Source of the DNA: Actinomycetes bacterium
GTDB lineage: Bacteria > Actinomycetota > Actinomycetes > Mycobacteriales > Mycobacteriaceae
DNA: 11,541 nt
Assembly: GCA_023417985.1 (NCBI GenBank)
Contig: JAEZDV010000081.1
Coordinates: 1-11,541 of the forward strand
Reading direction: 5' to 3'
The notes below the pieces were generated by a model, which searched no databases, was not told the origin of the DNA, and saw only the letters and a program-made list of their open reading frames with translations. Made by a program: the position numbers and the translations under genes. Below are positions 6,483 through 11,541 of the stretch, in pieces (position 1 is the stretch's first letter; the number at the start of each line of letters is the position of its first letter).

Positions 6483-8068
6483 CACCGACGTCGGCCGCGC
6501 TCATCCCGCTGCCCGTACTCATCCCGCTGCTCGCCGCCGCCGTGACCCTCATTCTCGGGCGACGGCCCCGGGCGCAGCGATTCATCACCGTCTTCGCCCT
6601 GGTCGCGACCCTCGCGGTCGCCGTCGCGTTGCTGTACTTCGCCGACCGCGACGGCATCGAGGTCATGCAGGTCGGCGGGTGGGAAACACCGATCGGCATC
6701 TCGCTGGTGGTGGACCGTCTCGCCGCTCTGATGCTGGTCGTCTCGGCGATCGTGCTGCTGTCGGTGATGCTGTTCGCCGTCGGTCAGGGTATCCACGACG
6801 GCGACGAGCAACAACCGGTTTCCATCTTCCTGCCGACGTATCTCGCCCTCACCGCGGGCGTCAACATCGCGTTCCTCGCGGGCGACCTGTTCAACCTGTT
6901 CGTCGGATTCGAGGTTCTGCTCGCGGCGTCCTTCGTGTTGTTGACCATCGGGGCGAGCGCCGACCGCGTCCGCGCCGGTGTGTCGTACGTGATGGTCTCG
7001 ATGGTCTCGTCGATGGTGTTCCTCGCGGGCATGGGATTCGCCTACGCCGCGACCGGAACCCTGAACCTCGCCCAGATGGCGGTCCGGATGGACGACGTGC
7101 CGTCCGGCACGCGAGCCGCGATCTTCGGAGTCCTCCTCGTCGCCTTCGGCATCAAGGCGGCGGTGTTCCCGCTGTCGTCGTGGCTGCCCGACTCGTATCC
7201 CACCGCTCCCGCACCGGTCACCGCGGTGTTCGCCGGGCTCCTCACCAAGGTCGGCGTCTACGCGATCATCCGGGCTCACACCCTGCTGTTTCCCGGTGGC
7301 GAACTCGACGGTGTGCTGCTGGTTGCGGGCCTGCTGACGATGGTCGTGGGCATCCTCGGCGCGATCGCACAGAACGACATCAAGCGTCTGCTGTCGTTCA
7401 CCCTGGTCAGCCACATCGGCTACATGATCTTCGGTATCGCCTTGTCGTCGGAGACGGGCCTGACCGGCGCCGTGTTCTACGTGGGTCACCACATTCTCGT
7501 CCAGACGACCCTGTTCCTCGTCGTCGGGCTCATCGAGCGGCAGGCCGGCTCGGCGTCGCTGCGCCGCCTCGGTGGACTCGCGCTCGCCAGCCCACTGCTC
7601 GCGGTGCTGTTCCTGATTCCGGCGCTGAATCTGGGCGGGATTCCGCCGTTCTCCGGGTTCATCGGCAAGGTCGCGCTGTTGCAGGCCGGCGCCGAGGACG
7701 GTTCGGTTCTCGCGTGGCTGCTCGTCGGTGGCAGTGTGCTGACCAGCCTCCTCACCTTGTATGTCGTGGCGCGGATCTGGACGAAGGCGTTCTGGCGTGC
7801 TCGTGCCGACGCTCCGGAAGGCGAACTCGCCGATATCGGCCCGTCCGCGCTGATCGACGAATCCGAAACGGACATCCTGCTCGAGGAGCGTGAGGACGTC
7901 GGCAAGATGCCCCCGGCCATGCTCGTGCCGACCATCTGGCTCGTCGCGATCGGTGTGTCGCTCACAGTGTTCGCGGGCCCGCTCCTCGACATCAGCCAGC
8001 GGGCCGCCGGGAACCTGCTGGACCGGTCGGTGTACATCGAGGCCGTGCTGGGAGGTGACGGACAGTGA
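6479..8068 (+). CDS. mrpD: Mrp antiporter subunit D
   Basis: A 529-aa NuoM/NuoN-like membrane protein, the second ion-translocating core of the Mrp complex. Conserved charges expected for proton transfer are visible: E145 in GFEVLLAA (TM5), K226 in GIKAAVFPLSSWLPDSYP (TM7), K257 in LLTKVGVYAI (TM8) and K397 in FIGKVALL (TM12). At the place where MrpA has K327 (HAMFKACLF), this protein reads HHILVQTTLF, with Q342. Between two late membrane segments is a hydrophilic acidic loop (about 441-477, ending EEREDVGKMPP). Translation starts at ATG 6479, overlapping the mrpC stop by 4 bp; GGGTGAG lies a few bases upstream. The stop overlaps mrpE by 4 bp, so the subunits are translationally coupled. Confidence 0.96.
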   Translation: MTPTSAALIPLPVLIPLLAAAVTLILGRRPRAQRFITVFALVATLAVAVALLYFADRDGIEVMQVGGWETPIGISLVVDRLAALMLVVSAIVLLSVMLFAVGQGIHDGDEQQPVSIFLPTYLALTAGVNIAFLAGDLFNLFVGFEVLLAASFVLLTIGASADRVRAGVSYVMVSMVSSMVFLAGMGFAYAATGTLNLAQMAVRMDDVPSGTRAAIFGVLLVAFGIKAAVFPLSSWLPDSYPTAPAPVTAVFAGLLTKVGVYAIIRAHTLLFPGGELDGVLLVAGLLTMVVGILGAIAQNDIKRLLSFTLVSHIGYMIFGIALSSETGLTGAVFYVGHHILVQTTLFLVVGLIERQAGSASLRRLGGLALASPLLAVLFLIPALNLGGIPPFSGFIGKVALLQAGAEDGSVLAWLLVGGSVLTSLLTLYVVARIWTKAFWRARADAPEGELADIGPSALIDESETDILLEEREDVGKMPPAMLVPTIWLVAIGVSLTVFAGPLLDISQRAAGNLLDRSVYIEAVLGGDGQ

Positions 8069-8616
8069 TGAAACGCGCCAATGTCGTCCGGCTGTTCGTA
8101 CTGGGCTGGACGACCTTCGTCTGGGTTCTGCTGTGGGGCACGTTCAGCATCGCCAACATCCTCGGCGGCCTCGTGGTCTCGATCATCATCATGCTGCTGC
8201 TGCCACTGCCTCGCGTCCCCGTCGAGGGCCGGGTCCATCTGCTCTCGGCAGTGCGGCTGGGCGTGTACATCTTCATCGAATCGATTCGCTCGACGATTTC
8301 CGTCGGCTGGCTCGCGATCCGTCCGTCGCCGCCACCGGTGACCGGCGTGCTTCGCTGCCGCCTCACCATCAAGTCCGACCTCGTGCTCACACTGTGGACG
8401 GACATCATGAACAACATTCCGGGCACGATGGTGCTGGAGATCGATCAGGTGCGCCGGATCGTGTACGTGCACGTCCTCGACGTGAGCACCGATCGCGCGG
8501 TGGCCGACTTCTATCGTTCGGCACGCCTGATCGAACGGCTCCTCATCAGGACGTTCGAGCGCGACTCCGAGTGGCAGCCGAGCCCCTGGCGAAGCGGAAC
8601 GGAGGAAATCGCATGA
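8065..8616 (+). CDS. mrpE: Mrp antiporter subunit E
   Basis: A 183-aa MrpE/MnhE family protein. An N-terminal hydrophobic part carries membrane segments around VLGWTTFVWVLLWG and ANILGGLVVSIIIMLLLPLP, followed by another helix (AVRLGVYIFIESI). The C-terminal soluble half contains the family hallmark around LTLWTDIMNNIPGTMVLEID and the strand YVHVLDV. MrpE is needed for assembly and full activity of the antiporter rather than being a transport core. The length is slightly above the usual 155-170 aa because of the polar C-terminus (SEWQPSPWRSGTEE). The GTG at 8065 overlaps the mrpD stop and has GGAGG (8051-8055) 9 bp upstream; the adjacent ATG at 8068 is an equally plausible start. Confidence 0.93.
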   Translation: MMKRANVVRLFVLGWTTFVWVLLWGTFSIANILGGLVVSIIIMLLLPLPRVPVEGRVHLLSAVRLGVYIFIESIRSTISVGWLAIRPSPPPVTGVLRCRLTIKSDLVLTLWTDIMNNIPGTMVLEIDQVRRIVYVHVLDVSTDRAVADFYRSARLIERLLIRTFERDSEWQPSPWRSGTEEIA

Positions 8617-8873
8617 CCGTGATGCTCGTTGTGTCCGGTGTGCTGCTGTTCGTCTCGGCGGTGCTGATCTGCTACCGGGTGTTCGGTGGCCCGAATTCCC
8701 TCGACCGGTTGGTCGGCGTCGACGCGCTGCTGGCGATCGGAATCTGCGGCCTCGCGGTGTGGGCGGTCTACAGCCGCGACACCACCATCGTTCCCGCGAT
8801 GGTGGCGCTGGCTCTGGTCGGATTCATCGGTTCGGTGTCCGTCGCACGGTTCCGGGTGCGTGACGAAAAATGA
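8613..8873 (+). CDS. mrpF: Mrp antiporter subunit F
   Basis: A small 86-aa protein with three predicted membrane helices, matching MrpF/MnhF. The signature loop FGGPNSLDRLVGVDALL lies after the first helix, and the third helix contains VPAMVALALVGFIGSVSVARF. MrpF is one of the small subunits of the membrane complex, thought to contribute to the sodium path together with MrpE and MrpG. The start is ATG 8613, which overlaps the mrpE stop by 4 bp and has a strong GGAGG (8601-8605) 7 bp upstream. A much longer open frame extends upstream of this ATG through the mrpE and mrpD region, but it encodes arginine-rich shadow sequence and is not part of the gene. The stop overlaps mrpG by 4 bp. Confidence 0.93.
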   Translation: MTVMLVVSGVLLFVSAVLICYRVFGGPNSLDRLVGVDALLAIGICGLAVWAVYSRDTTIVPAMVALALVGFIGSVSVARFRVRDEK

Positions 8874-9202
8874 GCACAGCCATCGACCTGGTCGGTCACA
8901 TCCTCATTCTCATCGGAGCGATCATCTCGGTGACCGCGGCGATCGGCGTCGTCCGTTTCCGCGACACCCTCTCGCGCATGCACCCTGCCACGAAGCCGCA
9001 GGTGATCGGGCTTCTCTTCGTGCTCGGCGGAGCGATGCTCATCCTGCGCGGGTCGGTGGACATCTGGATGATGGCCCTCGCCGGGATGTTCATGGTGCTG
9101 ACCGCACCGGTGATCGCCCATCGCGTCGGCCGCATCGCGTATCGGGAGCAACTCGGCCGGGACGGCCTGCTCGAGGACGAGTTCCCCCGCGACGGCAACT
9201 GA
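8870..9202 (+). CDS. mrpG: Mrp antiporter subunit G
   Basis: A 110-aa, three-helix protein of the MrpG/MnhG (PhaG) family and the last gene of the operon. The hallmark IGVVRFRDTLSRMHPATKPQ (25-44) matches the family pattern G-x-x-R-F-x-D-x-x-x-R-x-H-x-x-T-K, and a later segment reads TAPVIAHRVGRIAY. The C-terminus is a short acidic cytoplasmic tail (LEDEFPRDGN). The ATG start overlaps the mrpF stop. No good Shine-Dalgarno precedes it (the upstream bases are GTGACGAAAA), so it probably depends on coupled translation from mrpF. Its stop lies 7 bp from the stop of the facing ligase gene. Confidence 0.93.
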   Translation: MSTAIDLVGHILILIGAIISVTAAIGVVRFRDTLSRMHPATKPQVIGLLFVLGGAMLILRGSVDIWMMALAGMFMVLTAPVIAHRVGRIAYREQLGRDGLLEDEFPRDGN

Positions 9203-9209
9203 CCGGCGC

Positions 9210-10331
9210 TCAGGCGCGCAGTTCGCCGACCAGCGAGTCGACGACTGCGACGAGGTCGCCGCCGGTGGCCTCCGCGATACGTCGCTGCCGTTGGTACGAG
9301 GCGCCGCGCACCGGGATGTCCGCGACCTTCGCCAATTCGTCGGCGCAACCGAGCCGGGCAGCGGTGGGCGCGATCTGCTCGAGCAGATCGCTCAAGTCGT
9401 CGGTGACCAGACGTTCGTGACAGTCGGGGTCCAGGATGACCTCCGCCTCGAGCCCGTAGCGGGCGGCGCGCCACTTGTTCTCCTTGACGTGCCACGGCTG
9501 AAGGATCGGGAGGTCCTCCCCCCGCTCGAGGCATTCGTCGAAGTAGACGACGAGCGAGTGGACGAATGCGACGAGTGCGGCGAGTTCGGCCCGGTTGGTG
9601 ATGCCGTCGAACACCCGCACCTCGATCGTGCCCCACTTGGGCGCGGGCCGGATGTCCCAGTGCATCCCGCCCGGTGTGCTGATGACCCCGGACTTGAGCT
9701 GATCCTCGATGAAGCGTTCGTACTGTGCCCAGTCGGAGAAGTGATAGGGCAGACCGGCGGTGGGCAACTGCTGGAACATCAGAGCCCGATTGCTGGCGTA
9801 ACCGGTGTCGTATCCCGCCCAGATCGGCGAAGACGCCGACAGCGCGAGCATGTGGGGATACTTCACGAGCAGCGCATTGAGGATCGGGATGACCTTGTGG
9901 GGTGACGACACCCCGACGTGGACGTGGACGCCCCAGATGAGCATCTGCCGGCCCCACCAGCGGGTGCGATCGATCATCTCGTCGTAGTGCGGTGCGCTCG
10001 TGACGATCTGGTCGGTCCACTGCGCGAACGGGTGCGTGCCCGCGCACATGAGGTCGACGCCGTGCGGATCTGCCGCACGTCGCAACAGCGACAACGATTC
10101 CGACAGGTCGTCGACTGCCTCGCCGACCGTGTCGTGGACGTCGGTCACGAGTTCGACCGTGTTCCGGAGGAACTCCTTGGTCAGACGCGGCGTCTCGCCC
10201 GCGATCTGCCCGACCGAATCGAAGACGACCGATGCGCTGTTCGACAGGTCGCGGGTGGTCTTGTCCACCAGGGCGATCTCCCACTCGACGCCTACTGTCG
10301 GACGGGGAGAACCCGGAAACTCGACTGCCAC
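9210..10331 (-). CDS. YbdK-like carboxylate-amine ligase (glutamate-cysteine ligase type 2 family)
   Basis: A 373-aa soluble enzyme of the GCS2/YbdK family, the group containing M. tuberculosis Rv0433. Members join a carboxylate to an amine using ATP and Mg2+; E. coli YbdK has weak glutamate-cysteine ligase activity, and true substrates are usually unknown. Visible family features include GVEWEIALVD (14-23) with the metal-binding Glu residues, CAGTHPFAQW (96-105), WGVHVHVG (133-140), ASNRALMFQQLPTAGLP (179-195), WDIRPAPKWGTIEVRV (225-240) and ENKWRAARYGLEAEVI (284-299). The mycothiol/ergothioneine-related EgtA is a different member of the wider superfamily. The start GTG at 10331 puts the protein close to the family N-terminus; in-frame TTG codons at 10343 and 10349 would add 4 or 6 residues, and none has a clear ribosome binding site. 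It may be transcribed with sodC, 91 bp upstream. Confidence 0.9.
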   Translation of the reverse strand: MAVEFPGSPRPTVGVEWEIALVDKTTRDLSNSASVVFDSVGQIAGETPRLTKEFLRNTVELVTDVHDTVGEAVDDLSESLSLLRRAADPHGVDLMCAGTHPFAQWTDQIVTSAPHYDEMIDRTRWWGRQMLIWGVHVHVGVSSPHKVIPILNALLVKYPHMLALSASSPIWAGYDTGYASNRALMFQQLPTAGLPYHFSDWAQYERFIEDQLKSGVISTPGGMHWDIRPAPKWGTIEVRVFDGITNRAELAALVAFVHSLVVYFDECLERGEDLPILQPWHVKENKWRAARYGLEAEVILDPDCHERLVTDDLSDLLEQIAPTAARLGCADELAKVADIPVRGASYQRQRRIAEATGGDLVAVVDSLVGELRA

Positions 10332-10348
10332 CGTTCGATCCAACCACA

Positions 10349-10383
10349 AGGGCCCCGCGAACGAATCACGCTCGTGAGGCCCT
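10349..10383 (-). terminator. Hairpin between sodC and the ligase gene
   Basis: AGGGCC (10349-10354) pairs with GGCCCT (10378-10383), and within the loop TCACG (10366-10370) pairs with CGTGA (10373-10377). A second hairpin, CCCGG/CCGGG, lies at 10400-10416, closer to the sodC stop. No T-tract follows either on the reverse strand. They may attenuate or terminate sodC transcription, or simply reflect GC-rich sequence; the outer stem abuts the possible TTG starts of the ligase gene. Confidence 0.35.
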
Positions 10384-10422
10384 GTGAGTGGGATTACCGC
10401 CCGGCTGTCGTCCGGGGACGTA

Positions 10423-11085
10423 TCACTCGATCACGCCACACGCGAGACGCGCGCCGAGGTTGTCCTGGTGCACGACCACCGAGGTGCCTTGCTCGCCCTG
10501 CAGATCCTCGAGGGTGAACGCGGTCGTCGTGACCGTGGTGGTGGCCGTTCCGTCCTCGTGGACGACGACGGACACCAGATCGCCGCTCTCCGGAACCGCC
10601 GTGCTGCCTGCGACCTGCAGATGGGGACCTGCGGACAGGAACGCACCCGGTGCGCCGCCCGTGGGTGCCGCCGAGTCCGGCTCGCACTTGCCGACCGCGT
10701 GGACGTGGACACCGTGGTAGCCGGGCTCGAGACCCTCGACGTCGATCGTGACCTCGACGTCACCGTCGTGTTCGTCGAAGGACACGGTGCCGGCGGAAGC
10801 GCCTTCCACCGTCCGCAGGTCCGCCGTGAGAGTGGACCCGTCCGCAGACGATCCGCCCTGCGCAGCGCCCGGCTGGGCATTGCTGCCGGTCTCGGACCCA
10901 CTGCCGTGCGAGTCGCCGTGGTCGGAACTCTCGGGCGCCGGAGATCCGGTCCAGATCGGCGGTGTCGTGCCCGGGACGTCGGTCGGCTCCTCGTTGTTCG
11001 AGCACGCGGACAGGCCGACGGCAGCGATCGCGACAATCGGGGCCAGAGCACGCCAAGACATGCGACGGGTGGAACTGGAGGCCAT
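10423..11085 (-). CDS. sodC: Periplasmic Cu superoxide dismutase lipoprotein
   Basis: A 220-aa lipoprotein of the Cu,Zn superoxide dismutase family that converts superoxide to peroxide outside the membrane. A positively charged N-terminus and hydrophobic segment lead to the lipobox LSAC, with lipidated C28. A Ser/Gly/His-containing linker follows (about 29-84; the opening VPGTTPPIWTGSPAP resembles mycobacterial SodC). The SOD domain holds copper ligands H127 and H129 (GVHVHAVG), H155 in GPH, and H206 in VVVHQDN, plus the disulfide pair C134 and C216 (LACGVIE). The zinc-loop histidines are absent; only D169 in SGDL remains. M. tuberculosis SodC is likewise reported to work without zinc. The segment between VVVH and LACGV is much shorter than in the mycobacterial protein. 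The ATG at 11085 has GAAGGAG 7 bp upstream. It belongs to the virR-sodC-ligase block. Confidence 0.93.
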   Translation of the reverse strand: MASSSTRRMSWRALAPIVAIAAVGLSACSNNEEPTDVPGTTPPIWTGSPAPESSDHGDSHGSGSETGSNAQPGAAQGGSSADGSTLTADLRTVEGASAGTVSFDEHDGDVEVTIDVEGLEPGYHGVHVHAVGKCEPDSAAPTGGAPGAFLSAGPHLQVAGSTAVPESGDLVSVVVHEDGTATTTVTTTAFTLEDLQGEQGTSVVVHQDNLGARLACGVIE

Positions 11086-11120
11086 CAAACCGCTCCTTCG
11101 AAGTGCCGAAAAGTAAACCG

Positions 11121-11126
11121 ATCATA
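11121..11126 (-). promoter_or_regulatory. Candidate -10 element for sodC
   Basis: Read on the reverse strand this is TATGAT, a near-consensus -10 hexamer, 35 bp before the sodC ATG. No TTGACA-like -35 is found 16-18 bp further upstream (the sequence there is about GGAGCA). Transcription would start near 11114 and give a leader of about 28 nt that carries the GAAGGAG ribosome binding site. Confidence 0.5.
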
Positions 11127-11186
11127 GCCGGGACCCCGCGCGCTGCTCCTGCCCTGCTACCGGGACACGCGCGAGACCTCAGACCG

Positions 11187-11206
11187 GGATGCCGCCGGCG
11201 GCATCC
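11187..11206 (-). terminator. 20-bp perfect palindrome, likely terminator after virR
   Basis: GGATGCCGCC followed directly by GGCGGCATCC gives a perfect 20-bp palindrome. As RNA it would form an 8-bp stem with a CCGG tetraloop. It lies 17 bp past the virR stop codon on the reverse strand and about 60 bp upstream of the sodC -10 hexamer. There is no T-tract, as is common for actinobacterial hairpin terminators. The placement implies sodC has its own promoter. Confidence 0.55.
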
Positions 11207-11223
11207 GGCGACGTCCCGTCCGA

Positions 11224-11541
11224 CTAGGACGCAGCGACGATGACGATCACGCCCGGCGCCTCGTCGGCAAGTCCCGGCAGGCGAGGTTGCGCGGAGACAC
11301 CGAGCGCGTCGGCGACCTCGAGTGCGGTTTCCTCCTCGCCCGGCGTCGTGCCGTAATAGACGGTGGTCATGCCGACGGTGCCGTTGCTGTAGTTGCCGGT
11401 GTCCTCGATCGTGAAGCCTTCGTCCTCGAGGAGACTTGCGGTCTGGGCGGCCAGGCCGGCGACGTTGCTGTTGTTGAGCACGCGGACGGGCGCCGGCGTT
11501 GCGGGCGCGGCCGCCGACGTCGAGCTGCGGGCCGGGGAGGC
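11224..11541 (-). CDS. virR: VirR-like envelope protein, LytR_C domain (5' end outside window)
   Basis: The last 105 residues of a protein whose start lies beyond the window end; the frame is open to base 11541. A low-complexity Ala/Pro/Ser linker (1-18) precedes a LytR C-terminal domain running from PVRVLNNSNVAGLAAQTASL to the end, with the typical strands TTVYYG and GVIVIVAAS. The pattern VAGLAAQTASLLEDEGF, the segment PRLPGLADEAPGVIVIV and the next-door sodC all match M. tuberculosis Rv0431 (VirR), a membrane-anchored protein implicated in vesicle release and envelope integrity. LytR_C domains lack the catalytic phosphotransferase part of LytR-CpsA-Psr enzymes. An N-terminal membrane anchor is expected but cannot be seen here. 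The GTG at 11481 is not a credible start because it would split the domain. Confidence 0.82.
   Translation of the reverse strand, partial: ASPARSSTSAAAPATPAPVRVLNNSNVAGLAAQTASLLEDEGFTIEDTGNYSNGTVGMTTVYYGTTPGEEETALEVADALGVSAQPRLPGLADEAPGVIVIVAAS

Noticed and set aside
6142..7893. A 583-codon forward open frame across mrpC and mrpD
   Set aside because: It is an Arg/Pro/Thr-rich frame-shifted shadow of the two real genes, with no hydrophobic pattern or domain.
3001..9202. Respiratory complex I or a membrane-bound hydrogenase module
   Set aside because: MrpE, MrpF and MrpG are present, and no quinone, iron-sulfur or hydrogenase subunit genes flank the antiporter-like subunits.
8896..10347. A 483-codon reverse-strand frame over the ligase gene
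   Set aside because: It runs in a different frame from the GCS2 protein, which carries all the family motifs; this frame is arginine-rich noise.

Overview
The window is a piece of a high-GC actinobacterial chromosome. Third codon positions are very GC-rich, GTG and TTG starts are common, and gene content and order match the Mycobacteriales. The best overall fit is Rhodococcus or a close Nocardiaceae relative; this is inferred from protein resemblance and codon use, not from a marker gene. I see no mobile element, tRNA, rRNA, CRISPR array or phage gene. Every base outside genes lies in gaps shorter than 300 bp.

Layout. Bases 1-1542 (+) are the end of a double-AAA (Cdc48-like) ATPase whose start lies upstream of the window. 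It is followed 1 bp later by a gene for an unrecognised protein with about 14 membrane segments (1544-2725, +). A 275-bp spacer (2726-3000) holds a candidate promoter, a 6-4-6 dyad and several inverted repeats. It leads into a complete Mrp/Mnh cation/proton antiporter operon (3001-9202, +) in the order A-B fusion, C, D, E, F, G; every junction is a 4-bp stop/start overlap. Only 7 bp away and facing it is a reverse-strand block: a YbdK-like glutamate-cysteine ligase family enzyme (9210-10331), a Cu-dependent SodC lipoprotein (10423-11085), and the C-terminal part of a VirR/LytR_C protein (11224-11541, cut by the window end).

How they relate. The reverse-strand trio and the ATPase correspond, from remembered M. 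tuberculosis gene order, to Rv0431 (virR), Rv0432 (sodC), Rv0433 and Rv0435c, in the same relative orientations. The membrane-protein gene and the Mrp operon sit where M. tuberculosis has only Rv0434, so the segment 1544-9202 looks like an insertion into, or a segment lost from, an otherwise conserved neighbourhood. Mrp complexes export Na+ (and other monovalent cations) in exchange for protons. SodC, the YbdK-like enzyme and VirR concern periplasmic superoxide, small-molecule amide formation and envelope integrity. The shared theme is envelope and ionic/oxidative stress, but no direct functional link is shown by the sequence.

Nothing here is a clearly new system. The points most worth a second look are the uncharacterised 14-TM protein coupled to the ATPase, the long acidic tail on MrpC, the acidic loop and missing TM10 lysine in MrpD, the SodC without zinc ligands, and the dyad-containing leader of the Mrp operon.
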